Positions 17,534 through 25,782 of a DNA stretch of 64,000 nucleotides are shown here, piece by piece. Positions within the stretch are counted from its first letter, which is position 1, and every line of letters begins with the position of its first letter. The notes below the pieces were generated by a model. The model worked only from the letters and a program-made list of their open reading frames with translations, had not been told where the DNA came from and ran no database searches. The stretch is from contig NZ_JASBRW010000054.1 of NCBI RefSeq assembly GCF_030149235.1, positions 1 to 64,000 on the forward strand, given 5' to 3'. This DNA comes from Maricaulis sp. Lineage in GTDB: Bacteria > Pseudomonadota > Alphaproteobacteria > Caulobacterales > Maricaulaceae. The translations under genes and the position numbers were made by a program.

Positions 17534-18481
17534 ATGACCCATGCTGTGATCGACCGCTTCAAGGCGCTGGACGCCGCGTTTCAGGCGCGCGCAGGACGCG
17601 GAGAGAAATTGCAGGCCCGCTTTGCCGCGCTGGCGGCGCTGACGGCCGAGCCGGATGTCGAAACCCTGATCGAAAACGTGTTCGATATCCGCAGCGAGCT
17701 GAATTCACGCCTGGGCCACTGGCGCGCGCCGGACAAACCCATGCGCCTCGTCTATGCCACGGTGCTGGCCGCATCCAAGCGTCGGCCGAGCCAGTTCTTC
17801 ATTCTGCGCAAGGCGCTGCAGGATGAAAGGGCCCGGCGCGGTGGCCGTGGTCTGTCTCATGGTGGCGCTCCGGCGGCGCTGGCCTTGTGCAGCGCCGGCG
17901 CGGATGTGCACCAGGCCGACACCTATTTCGATACGCTCGAAGCCATTGCCGCGCCCTGGTGGCGCCGCGAAGCGGGTCGCGAGGAAGTCCTCGCTGCGGC
18001 CGGTACCGCCGCGGGCTTCCTGCCCGACGAACTCGCCGGTCGTCTCAGCGCGGCCCGGCAGGCTTTGCGCGATGGCGGCGTCCCGGGCAGTGCCGTTGAG
18101 GCCGCAGCCTATGAAGTCGCCCTGCTCGACCTGAAGGGCGGAGAAATTGCCTCGGCCTGGACATCGCTGAACCTTGCGGTACGGGGCCGCTCCAGCTTGC
18201 GTTCTGGCATTGGCCGGGCCGGCCTGGCCGTACTGGCAGCCCATGGCAATGGCCAGGATACGGCAGAGGCGCTGGTTCGCAGCTTCGAAGCGCTCCTGCC
18301 GCTCAAGCCGCGCCTGCCCCAGCAGACAACGGCGAAGCTGGCCATGCGCCTGACCCTGGCCCAGCTCGGCGATGGCTCTTCAGTCCGCGCCGCCAGCGAT
18401 CTGGCTGCCATTCTGGCCGCCCAGGCTGCCATGATCGCCGCCGTCACCACCGCAGCGGTTGTTCCGGCCGCCACCAGCTAG
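17534..18481 (+). CDS. Conserved protein of unknown function (Ala-rich, 315 residues)
   Basis: I choose the ATG at 17534 because CGGAGGA lies seven bases upstream; the in-frame ATG at 17510 lacks a ribosome site. The protein is mostly alpha-helical and alanine/arginine-rich, with LVYATVLAASKRRPSQF (about 70-86), a GGRGLSHGG loop, ADTYFDTLEAIAAPWWRR (about 135-152) and an alanine-rich hydrophobic tail (about 285-312, AAILAAQAAMIAAVTTAAVV) that could be a membrane anchor. Divergent from the lhr helicase, about 125 bases apart. The GGxxxAALALC plus APWW features remind me of DUF4003-type proteins, but I cannot support that firmly. Confidence 0.7.
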   Translation: MTHAVIDRFKALDAAFQARAGRGEKLQARFAALAALTAEPDVETLIENVFDIRSELNSRLGHWRAPDKPMRLVYATVLAASKRRPSQFFILRKALQDERARRGGRGLSHGGAPAALALCSAGADVHQADTYFDTLEAIAAPWWRREAGREEVLAAAGTAAGFLPDELAGRLSAARQALRDGGVPGSAVEAAAYEVALLDLKGGEIASAWTSLNLAVRGRSSLRSGIGRAGLAVLAAHGNGQDTAEALVRSFEALLPLKPRLPQQTTAKLAMRLTLAQLGDGSSVRAASDLAAILAAQAAMIAAVTTAAVVPAATS

Positions 18482-18537
18482 GCGGGTGACAGCTCCGGTC
18501 CGGCACGGCATGTTGCGCCCGTAGCTGGGGGAATGCC

Positions 18538-19278
18538 GTGCCGTTTCGCACACTCAATTCAAGACGTATAGCCGAGACGCTCGAGCTCTTGGCCACGCGA
18601 ATCAGGGAACGCTTCCCCGATGCGAGCCTCAATAATGTTATTGAGGAGCTGATCGAGCTGGCCAATCGTGACGAGTTGAGGACCCAGCGCCTCGCCCGCC
18701 CCTATTTCGCCCTGCGGGCCGGAACTCTGACCGCCATCGTCGCGGCGATCGGCGCCCTGATATATATGGGCTATCGCCTGATCAACACGATGGAGATGGA
18801 GAACGGCCGCCTGGACATCTTCTCGGTTTTCGCGGGGGTGGAGGCTGGGCTGAATATCGTCATCCTTGCAGCGGTTGCCATTTTCACCCTGTCGCGGATC
18901 GAGGAGCGTCTGAAACGATCGCTGGCGCTGGATGACCTGCACGAGTTGCGCTCGGTGGCCCACGTCGTCGACATGCACCAGCTGACCAAGGACCCGACCG
19001 CGCTTTTGCGCCTTGGACCGCGCACCGTGTCCTCACCGGATCGGGAAATGACCGAGTTCGAACTCTCGCGCTACCTCGATTATTGCGCGGAAATGCTCTC
19101 ACTCGCTGGCAAGATCGCGGCGCTCTACGCCCAGAATTCGCGCGACCCGGTAGTCATTGCCTCGGTCAATGACATTGAAACGCTGACCTCCAACATGGCG
19201 TCTAAAATCTGGCAGAAAATCATGATCATCCGGTCCGGACGGGCGGGTGAACTCGAGGGTGAAGCCGAGCAGATCTAA
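18538..19278 (+). CDS. Two-helix membrane protein of unknown function
   Basis: 246 residues with a GTG start preceded by GCTGGGGGA. The soluble N-terminal helix bundle (1-55) is followed by two transmembrane helices (about 61-78 and 99-118), then a long cytoplasmic-looking helical domain (120-246) with IEERLKRSLALDDLHELRS and a C-terminal acidic tail. A similar layout is seen in hypothetical proteins of other proteobacteria; I do not recognise a named family. The gene stands alone, 56 bases after the previous one and 84 before the MscS gene. Confidence 0.72.
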   Translation: MPFRTLNSRRIAETLELLATRIRERFPDASLNNVIEELIELANRDELRTQRLARPYFALRAGTLTAIVAAIGALIYMGYRLINTMEMENGRLDIFSVFAGVEAGLNIVILAAVAIFTLSRIEERLKRSLALDDLHELRSVAHVVDMHQLTKDPTALLRLGPRTVSSPDREMTEFELSRYLDYCAEMLSLAGKIAALYAQNSRDPVVIASVNDIETLTSNMASKIWQKIMIIRSGRAGELEGEAEQI

Positions 19279-19362
19279 TACAGCAAGACTTAGCTGAAAC
19301 GCTTTCCCCCACTGCGAGAGTGGTGATACAAAACTGCTTGAACATTTCACGAGGGGGGAAAT

Positions 19363-20193
19363 ATGGACCCGGAAAACCTGATCTCGCCGGAAACCATCTC
19401 GGCGCTGACCGAGCGCGTTATCGGCGCAGGCACAAGCGTCCTGCTTGCAGCCGCTATCCTGATCGTCGGCATGATGGTCGCCGGTGCTGTCCGCAAGGGC
19501 GTGCGCGCAGCCGCAGTCAAGAGTGACCGCATCGATGATACGCTGGGCGGGTTCTTCTCCTCGCTGATCTACTACGCGATCATGGCGGTCGTGCTGATCG
19601 CGGTTCTGGCCCGCTTCGGCGTTGAAACGACTAGCCTTGTGGCCGCCCTGGGTGCCGCCACCCTGGCGATTGGCCTGGCCCTGCAGGGCACGCTGTCCAA
19701 CCTGGCCGCCGGCGTAATGATCATCTTTTTCCGGCCTTATCAGCTCGGTGACTTCGTCGAGGTTGCGGGGCAGTCCGGTTCGGTCAAGGACATCAATCTT
19801 TTCACCACCGAGCTGGCCACAGGCGACAACAAGAAAGTCATCGTACCCAATGGTGCCGCCTGGGGATCGGTGATCACCAACTATTCCGCCAATGATACCC
19901 GTCGTGTCGATTTCGTTTTCTCGATCGATTATGGCGACGATATCGACAAGGCAATGAAGGTGATCCACGACACGCTGGGTGCTGACGAGCGCATTCACAA
20001 GGACCCCGATATCTTTACCGCCGTGACCGCCCATGGCGGCTCCTCGGTCGATATCGTCACCCGCGTCTGGTGCGATAGCGGGGATTACTGGGGCATTTAT
20101 TTCGACGCCATGAAGAACGTGAAAAACGCCTTCGACGCGTCGGGCATCTCCATCCCCTATCCGCACCAGGTCAATGTCGAGCGCAAGGACTAG
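19363..20193 (+). CDS. Small-conductance mechanosensitive channel, MscS family
   Basis: 276 residues, the length of E. coli MscS. Three transmembrane helices (about 18-42, 62-82, 88-112); the third is the pore-lining TM3 with the glycine/alanine pattern LGAATLAIGLALQGTLSNLA, followed by the family beta-domain signature FRPYQLGDFVEVAGQSGSV (about 123-141) and IVPNGAAWGSVITNYS. The channel gates under membrane tension and releases solutes on hypo-osmotic shock, useful for a marine organism. It has a strong GAGGGGGG ribosome site. Followed 56 bases later by another small membrane protein gene. Confidence 0.95.
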   Translation: MDPENLISPETISALTERVIGAGTSVLLAAAILIVGMMVAGAVRKGVRAAAVKSDRIDDTLGGFFSSLIYYAIMAVVLIAVLARFGVETTSLVAALGAATLAIGLALQGTLSNLAAGVMIIFFRPYQLGDFVEVAGQSGSVKDINLFTTELATGDNKKVIVPNGAAWGSVITNYSANDTRRVDFVFSIDYGDDIDKAMKVIHDTLGADERIHKDPDIFTAVTAHGGSSVDIVTRVWCDSGDYWGIYFDAMKNVKNAFDASGISIPYPHQVNVERKD

Positions 20194-20249
20194 GGAAATA
20201 GTTCGGGGCTGGTCGCGATTGTGCCGCAATTGATGTTAGAGTGAGTGTC

Positions 20250-20585
20250 ATGAGTGACGATATCTCCACCAGCCCCGCACGGGCCAACAAGTCGGACGAG
20301 GCGCCGCGCGGTTTCCTCGCCCGGGTGTTCTCGATCCGGCTCAATGAGATCCTGCGCCTGGTTCTGATCTCGGTCATTGTCGGTCTGGTCCTGGTCGCCT
20401 TCCAGGTCGACCCGGCCCAGCTCTGGGTGGACTTCTTCGGAACCTTGGGCGAAGCGATCGAGCGCATCGTCGAGGCGGTTCTGGGAAGCGCCGACCGGGC
20501 GATACAGTACTTCCTGATGGGCGCGATCATCGTTCTGCCGATCTGGCTGTTCATGCGCCTGCTTGGTGCCTTCAAGCGCGACTAA
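20250..20585 (+). CDS. Small two-helix membrane protein (DUF6460-like)
   Basis: 111 residues from the ATG at 20250 with a GAGTGAG site upstream; a GTG nine bases earlier is an alternative start. A polar N-terminus (1-28) is followed by two hydrophobic helices (about 35-55, LRLVLISVIVGLVLVAFQVDP, quoted here only in part as LVLISVIVGLVLVAF; and about 86-105, YFLMGAIIVLPIWLFM) and a short basic tail. The arrangement and the WVDFFG segment resemble small DUF6460-type proteins of alphaproteobacteria; the assignment is tentative and no function is known. Stands downstream of mscS in the same orientation. Confidence 0.7.
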   Translation: MSDDISTSPARANKSDEAPRGFLARVFSIRLNEILRLVLISVIVGLVLVAFQVDPAQLWVDFFGTLGEAIERIVEAVLGSADRAIQYFLMGAIIVLPIWLFMRLLGAFKRD

Positions 20586-20669
20586 GCCGCTCTACCAGAA
20601 CTGAAATTCCGTCATCCTTAACCGTGTTTCTTTGCGCGATCTCAATCCGGTTCGTGTACTGAAACCGTT

Positions 20670-21497
20670 ATGAATGCAATGACGACACCCAAGGATCGCC
20701 CGTCCCTGCAACGCAGCCCGGCCCTGCTGCTGGAAAGCAATGGCTATATGCGTTCGCTGACGGGCGGGCTTTTGCGTGATGCCGGTTTTCGCAATGTGCT
20801 GGTCGTCAGCAGCGTTCACAACGCGCGCCATTTCATGCGCCAACACAATCCCGGCCTGATCCTGACCGACTGGAATCGCGCGGCAGAGCGTGAGGAGGAC
20901 CGTTTGCGTCTGATCCGGTCGATCCGCGACGACCAGCAGGCCCGCTACCGGGCAGCACCAGTGGTCATGATCACCGCTCCGAAAAGCCGAAGCGAGGTCG
21001 AACAGGCCCCCGATGCCGGCGTCACGGAATTTCTGGTCACGCCCTTGTCACCCGCCATCCTGCGCCAGCGCCTGACCTCGCTGAATGAGCGCCCGCGCGC
21101 CTTCGTCCAGGCTGCCCGCTTCACCGGGCCGGACCGGCGTCGCCGCCCACTCCATGAGCAGGGACCGGCGCTCAAACGCACCGCCGATGTCGATGCTGGC
21201 CTGAACACGCCCATGGCAGCGGCCCGCGCCGCCTCTGTGGCCATGGCGGACGAGATGATCCGCACCAGTGATGCCCTGGCGATCCGTGTGGCCCGCTCGC
21301 AGCAGCGCTTCATCAATGGCGTCGAGCAATACGGCGACAAGGAAGCGGAGATCGTCGAGATGCACCGCGCCGCCATCGCCCAGCTGGCCCGTCTGGCCGA
21401 TGAGGGCAATCCGCTGCGCGAACCTGTGGTGACGGGTCTGGAGCAAGTCGTGGCCCGGCGCACCAGCGACGCCGGCGATACTTTCCAGGTCGGTTGA
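20670..21497 (+). CDS. Response-regulator-like protein with degenerate receiver domain
   Basis: 275 residues. Residues 17-140 have the CheY-like fold: the phospho-acceptor equivalent D67 is present (LILTDWN), the Thr/Ser position is seen in VVMITAP, but the conserved lysine is replaced by T124 (EFLVTPLSP) and the acidic pair after strand one is E22-S23 (LLLESN). Such changes usually weaken phosphotransfer, so it may be a phosphorylation-independent or modified switch. The C-terminal half begins with the FTGPDRRRR motif found after receivers in many alphaproteobacterial proteins, followed by helical sequence without a DNA-binding motif. No kinase gene is adjacent. Confidence 0.82.
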   Translation: MNAMTTPKDRPSLQRSPALLLESNGYMRSLTGGLLRDAGFRNVLVVSSVHNARHFMRQHNPGLILTDWNRAAEREEDRLRLIRSIRDDQQARYRAAPVVMITAPKSRSEVEQAPDAGVTEFLVTPLSPAILRQRLTSLNERPRAFVQAARFTGPDRRRRPLHEQGPALKRTADVDAGLNTPMAAARAASVAMADEMIRTSDALAIRVARSQQRFINGVEQYGDKEAEIVEMHRAAIAQLARLADEGNPLREPVVTGLEQVVARRTSDAGDTFQVG

Positions 21498-21590
21498 ACC
21501 CGCCCTTCCGGTGCCATTCGGCAGCGCCGCTCCTTTGCGCCCGGAGGCGAGCAGGCCTATGTCTGGTCTCCCAGTCACGGAGACCGGCTC

Positions 21591-22082
21591 ATGTCCGAGG
21601 AAAAAATCCGCGAAGTGCTCGAAAGCGTTGCCCCGCTCCTGGTCGATGGCTCACCCCATGCCGTTGCCCTCGGGCTGAAGATCGATCAGCTCGAACCCGA
21701 CCATATCATCATGCGCGCGCCCTATTCGCCTGACCTGGTCGGTGATCCGGAGACCGGCATCTTGCATGGGGGTGTCGTCACGGCACTTTTGGACCACGCC
21801 TGTGGTCTGGCGGCCTTTGCCGGCCTCGGAGCCCAGGACACCCCTGCAACGCTGGACCTTCGCATTGACTATATGCGCCCGGCCGAGCCGGGGCTGGATG
21901 TGATTGCCGAAGCCAGCACGGTGCGCGCGCATGGACTGGTCGTCTTCGTTCGGGCCACGGCACATGACGGCGACCGGGACGACCCCGTCGCCATCGCCCA
22001 GGCCGCCTTCATGGTCACCAAGGCCTCGCAAGCGGCGACCGAACGCGCCAAGAAAGCCTTTGGCCAGGGAGAGACGACATGA
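21591..22082 (+). CDS. PaaI-family hotdog-fold thioesterase
   Basis: 163 residues with the hotdog-fold pattern: a helix-strand lead (HAVALGLKIDQLEPDHIIM), the catalytic-loop segment ILHGGVVTALLDHACGLAAF (about 63-82) with the HGG motif and a downstream aspartate, and DLRIDYMRPAEPG (about 93-105). Members hydrolyse aryl- or acyl-CoA thioesters. The stop overlaps the start of the next gene (ATGA), which encodes a second, distinct hotdog protein, so the two are co-translated and could form a heteromer. Substrate unknown. Confidence 0.9.
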   Translation: MSEEKIREVLESVAPLLVDGSPHAVALGLKIDQLEPDHIIMRAPYSPDLVGDPETGILHGGVVTALLDHACGLAAFAGLGAQDTPATLDLRIDYMRPAEPGLDVIAEASTVRAHGLVVFVRATAHDGDRDDPVAIAQAAFMVTKASQAATERAKKAFGQGETT

Positions 22083-22498
22083 GCGAGACCCTGCTGCAGA
22101 CCCTGCTCAACACCCCCTATGTCTCCAAGTTCGGGGTCAGCTTTGATTACCGCGGCGACGAGCTGACGGGTCTTCTGCCCTACGAGGAAAACCTGGTCGG
22201 CAACCCGCTCATTCCGGCGCTTCATGGCGGTGCTGTCGGGGCGTTTCTTGAGATCACGGCCTCGGCCTCGCTCATCGTCAGCCAGCCACTCGATCGCCTG
22301 CCCAAGGTCATTGATGTCGCTATCGACTATCTGCGTCCGGCCCGCGCTGCTGATGTCTATGCCCGCGCCCAGGTCGCCCGCAGCGGCCGCCGGGTCGCCA
22401 ATGTCCGGGTCGAGGCCTGGCAGGGACGCCGCGGCGCTCCGGTCGCGACCCTGCACGGCCATTTCATGATTACACCGGCCAGCGAGAGGACGCGCTAG
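22079..22498 (+). CDS. PaaI-family hotdog-fold thioesterase, second copy
   Basis: 139 residues. The hotdog signature is PALHGGAVGAFLEITASASL (about 49-68) with the catalytic-loop HGG and a glutamate in place of the aspartate seen in the upstream paralogue, then DVAIDYLRPARAADVYARA (about 79-97). It overlaps the previous thioesterase gene by four bases. The two share about the same layout but limited identity, suggesting an old duplication with divergence of substrate. Same-strand neighbours downstream are a DCC protein and a MATE pump. Confidence 0.9.
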   Translation: MSETLLQTLLNTPYVSKFGVSFDYRGDELTGLLPYEENLVGNPLIPALHGGAVGAFLEITASASLIVSQPLDRLPKVIDVAIDYLRPARAADVYARAQVARSGRRVANVRVEAWQGRRGAPVATLHGHFMITPASERTR

Positions 22499-22552
22499 AC
22501 CTGCGGCGCTCTGTCACTGGTCCGGACCTGCTGGTGTACTAGTTTGTTAGGC

Positions 22553-22921
22553 ATGAACACGCTCGGTCCCGTTATCGCTTACTATGACGCGCTCTGCCCC
22601 ATGTGCCGGCGCGAAATGGCGCATTATTCCAAATTCGGTGACGACTATATCCGGCTGGAAGACTGCAATGCGCCTGACCTCCCCGATGATGTCGACCGGG
22701 ATCAGGCGCTTGCCGCGATGCATGTGCGGCTGCCCTCCGGTGAGGTGGTGACCGGAGTGGCTGCATTCATCGCCATCTGGGAACGGCTTCCCGGCTGGAA
22801 ATATCTGGCCATGCTGACGCGCCCGGCCATCATCCGCATCCCGCTCGACTTCATTTATCGCAAGCTGGCGCCGTTGCGTCCGCGCGACAACTGCCGGGAC
22901 GGTGTCTGCCGCGTCGACTAA
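22553..22921 (+). CDS. DCC-family thiol-disulfide oxidoreductase-like protein (DUF393)
   Basis: 122 residues from the ATG at 22553. The N-terminal YYDALCPMCRREMAHY (about residues 9-24) carries the CxxC dithiol of the DCC family, whose members have a thioredoxin-like fold and start with a D-x-x-C-P-x-C signature. RLEDCNAPDL, GVAAFIAIWERLPGW (about 69-83) and a C-terminal DNCRDGVCRVD with two more cysteines are further matches. Family function is unresolved; a redox role is likely. It lies between the thioesterase pair and the MATE gene on the same strand. Confidence 0.88.
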   Translation: MNTLGPVIAYYDALCPMCRREMAHYSKFGDDYIRLEDCNAPDLPDDVDRDQALAAMHVRLPSGEVVTGVAAFIAIWERLPGWKYLAMLTRPAIIRIPLDFIYRKLAPLRPRDNCRDGVCRVD

Positions 22922-22962
22922 GGCGCTTGCACGCCCAAGCGCTTACGCGCTAGCAGCAGGAG

Positions 22963-24294
22963 ATGGACAAGCCCCTGACCCGGCTGGAAGTGCTCACCCG
23001 AGCCTGGCCGCTGATCTTCGCCAATGCCAGTGTTCCCCTCGCCGGTGTCATCGACACCTTTGTGCTGGGCCTGTCCGGCGATGCCAGTGATCTCGGCGGG
23101 GTTGCGCTGGGCGGTACGATCTTCGCGGTCTTCTACTGGAGCTTCTACTTCCTGCGCATGGGCACCACAGGGCTGACGGCTCAGGCCGACGGCGCCGGCA
23201 AACTGGCCGAGACCCAGCGCATCCTGATGCGCGCCATGGCCGTCGCCGCCGTGCTGGGTTTTGCCGTTTTCCTGCTGCGCGACCTGATCGCCTGGGGCGG
23301 GTTCGCCATTCTGCAGGGCGAGGCGGATGTCGAGAGCAAGGGGGCTGACTATCTCCTTGCCCGCGTCTGGGGTGCCCCCGGTGCCCTCGCCGCCTTTGCC
23401 ATTTCCGGCTGGCTGATCGGGCTGGGGCGCAATGGGGCAACGCTGGCCATGTATGCCGGCTTTTCGGCCATCAATATCATTCTCGATCTCTGGTTTGTTC
23501 TCGGCCTGGGCATGGGCCCCGGCGGAGTGGGGGCAGCCACCGCGATCGCGGAATGGGGGGCGCTGCTGATCGGCATAGGCTTCGCCATGCACCAGCTCAA
23601 GCGGCAGGACGGGCTGGCCGAGGGGGCGCTGGACCGCCAGCGCCTGCTGGATCCGCATGCCCTGGCCGAGATGTTCCACGTCAATTTCAACTTGATGATC
23701 CGGACCTGGACACTGGTGATCGGCTTCACCTGGTTCGCCAACGCCGGAGCGCGGCAAGGCACGACGGCCCTGGCCGGCAATCATGTCCTGCTTCAGGTGA
23801 TTACACTCTGGGCCTTCGTGCTCGATGCTTTCGCCTTTGTCGCGGAAACCGAGGCCGGCCGCGCAGTCGGGCGCAAATCTCTCGCCGCTCTACGCCGAAC
23901 GGTCCGCATGACGGGCGAGCCCATGCTGGCAGCCGGTGCGATCTTTGCGGTGCTGACCTTCCTGTTCGGCGAGGCGGCCCTGACCGTGGTGATCGCGGAT
24001 GAGAGCGCGCGGACAGCCGCGATAACGTATCTGCCCTGGTGTGCCCTGGTGCCGCTGCTGGGAGCCGGCGCCTGGCTCCTCGACGGCGTCTTCATCGGCG
24101 CCACCTCGGGCAAGATCCTGCGCAATGCGGGTATCGCCTCGCTGATCGTCTATCTCGCCGCAGACACGCTCTTGACCCCCAGCTTCGCCAATCACGGCGT
24201 CTGGGCGGCCTTCCTGATCTATTATATTGCCCGCGGCGCCGCTCTGGCGGTGGGCTATCCGGCGCTGGAGCGCCGGGCCGCCGCGACCGGTTAA
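22963..24294 (+). CDS. MATE-family multidrug/cation antiporter
   Basis: 443 residues, twelve predicted transmembrane helices in two homologous halves, typical MATE length. The N-terminal RLEVLTRAWPLIFANASVPL and first-helix ASVPLAGVIDTFVLG match the DinF/NorM branch. It would export organic cations or metabolites in exchange for Na+ or H+. A GGAG site precedes the ATG. The stop overlaps the stop of the convergent pyrD by four bases. No regulator is adjacent and substrate cannot be read from sequence. Confidence 0.92.
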   Translation: MDKPLTRLEVLTRAWPLIFANASVPLAGVIDTFVLGLSGDASDLGGVALGGTIFAVFYWSFYFLRMGTTGLTAQADGAGKLAETQRILMRAMAVAAVLGFAVFLLRDLIAWGGFAILQGEADVESKGADYLLARVWGAPGALAAFAISGWLIGLGRNGATLAMYAGFSAINIILDLWFVLGLGMGPGGVGAATAIAEWGALLIGIGFAMHQLKRQDGLAEGALDRQRLLDPHALAEMFHVNFNLMIRTWTLVIGFTWFANAGARQGTTALAGNHVLLQVITLWAFVLDAFAFVAETEAGRAVGRKSLAALRRTVRMTGEPMLAAGAIFAVLTFLFGEAALTVVIADESARTAAITYLPWCALVPLLGAGAWLLDGVFIGATSGKILRNAGIASLIVYLAADTLLTPSFANHGVWAAFLIYYIARGAALAVGYPALERRAAATG

Positions 24295-25319
24295 CCGGCG
24301 CCCACAGCCTCCGCGATATTGGCGAACCCGTCCGCTGTGAGCCGCTCGACCAGCCCGGCCTTGATGCGCTGGACAACGCCCGGCCCTTCATAGACGAGGG
24401 CGGTGTAGAGCTGGATGGCATTGGCCCCGGCGCGGATTTTCCAATAGGCGGTCTCGGCATCGCTGACACCACCGACACCGATAATGGCAAGGTCCGGACC
24501 AGCCGCGCGGAAGTGGCGGATCAATTCGGTGGAACGCTCGAAGACGGGCGGGCCGGACAGGCCACCGCCCTCACCCATATGCTCGCTTTTCAGGCTTTGC
24601 GGCCGCTGGATCGTAGTGTTACTGACGATGATCCCGTCGAGCTTGAAACGCGTGATTGCGGCACTGATATCGGCCACATCTTCATCGGCAATATCCGGCG
24701 CGACCTTCAGGAAAAGGGGCGCTTTGGAGCGTACAGCGCTGACCGCTTCAAGCAGGCCGTCGAGCGCACCCGAGCCCTGCAGTTGACGCAGGCCGGGGGT
24801 ATTGGGCGAAGAGATATTGACGGTGAAGAACTGGGCCAGATCTTTCAGCCTGTCGAGGCAGGCCACATAGTCCGCGACCCGGTCCTCACTATCGAGATTG
24901 GCACCGAGATTGACCCCGACCACACCACCTCGCCGCTGGCGCGCTGCCAGCCGGCGCTCGAACAGGTCGAGCCCCTGATTTGGGAAACCCATACGATTGA
25001 TGATCGCCCGGTCCTCAGAGAGACGAAAAACACGCGGCCGAGGCTTGCCGTCCTGGGCGCGCGGCGTTACGGCACCGCATTCCACGAAGCCAAACCCGGC
25101 CGCCAGCATGGCGTCCGGCGCCTCGGCATTCTTGTCGAACCCGGCAGCAAGGCCGACCGGGTTGGTCAATTCGATACCAGCCAGCGACGTTGCCAACATG
25201 GCGTGATCGGCGCCGAACTGGCGCGGACCAAGGCCCCATTTCAGGCCGCGAATGGTCCAGCGATGGGCCGCTTCCGGTTCCATCCGGTGCAACCAGCGCG
25301 CCGCAGTATCATGGATCAT
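24291..25319 (-). CDS. pyrD: Dihydroorotate dehydrogenase (quinone), class 2
   Basis: Oxidises dihydroorotate to orotate in pyrimidine synthesis, passing electrons from FMN to membrane quinone. 342 residues, normal for class 2, which has an N-terminal amphipathic membrane-association segment, here residues 1-40 (RWLHRMEPEAAHRWTIRGLK). Motifs include NPVGLAAGFDKN (about 55-66), GVNLGAN, FFTVNISSPNTPGLRQLQ with the catalytic serine, GLSGPPVFERSTELIR and ADLAIIGVGGVSDA. The start codon overlaps the stop of the upstream DUF952 gene (ATGA), so the pair is an operon. Confidence 0.97.
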   Translation of the reverse strand: MIHDTAARWLHRMEPEAAHRWTIRGLKWGLGPRQFGADHAMLATSLAGIELTNPVGLAAGFDKNAEAPDAMLAAGFGFVECGAVTPRAQDGKPRPRVFRLSEDRAIINRMGFPNQGLDLFERRLAARQRRGGVVGVNLGANLDSEDRVADYVACLDRLKDLAQFFTVNISSPNTPGLRQLQGSGALDGLLEAVSAVRSKAPLFLKVAPDIADEDVADISAAITRFKLDGIIVSNTTIQRPQSLKSEHMGEGGGLSGPPVFERSTELIRHFRAAGPDLAIIGVGGVSDAETAYWKIRAGANAIQLYTALVYEGPGVVQRIKAGLVERLTADGFANIAEAVGAG

Positions 25320-25687
25320 GGCCGCTCCTCCGACGCGCGTGCAATGTCATCGGGCAGCACCCAGTCACCATTCTCGTCGCGCAGGATATGGCGCACACCG
25401 CGGACGGCACTGGCCGGGATATCACCATAGACATGCGGGAACAGCGCGCCGCCCCGGGAGACTTCCCATTTTACCGTGTCGCCCAGGACGGTGAGATCAA
25501 TCTCCGCCAGGACAAGGCGCGGATGCTCGCCGTAATGCTTGAGCAGCGTGCCTTCCACCTGGGCCGTGGCGGAGAGATGGATAAAGCCGTCGGCAATATC
25601 ATGCGGGTCGCCCTTGAAGACACCGGCGGTCATCACCTCGGCCCAGCGTTCCGGCGTTGCGAGTCGGTATGCAGTCGTATCGGTCAT
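25316..25687 (-). CDS. DUF952 family protein
   Basis: 123 residues from the ATG at 25687 (MTDTTAYRLA); the extra in-frame residues upstream are not family-like. DUF952 motifs visible are the start-proximal AYRLATPERW, GFIHLSATAQVEGTLLKHY (about 38-56), the central LAEIDLTVLGDTVKWE and GALFPHVYGDIP (about 82-93). The family adopts a compact fold related to ADP-ribosyltransferase-like domains, with unknown function. It is immediately upstream of pyrD with a four-base overlap, a pairing common in alphaproteobacteria. Confidence 0.88.
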   Translation of the reverse strand: MTDTTAYRLATPERWAEVMTAGVFKGDPHDIADGFIHLSATAQVEGTLLKHYGEHPRLVLAEIDLTVLGDTVKWEVSRGGALFPHVYGDIPASAVRGVRHILRDENGDWVLPDDIARASEERP

Positions 25688-25782
25688 GAGCAGCGGCCTA
25701 TCTGGCTCCAGCCCGCGGCGCAAGCCCGACTCGCGCTGCGCTGCAATTTCCGATAGCCTCACACACGCTGAGGGTTTGCTTG

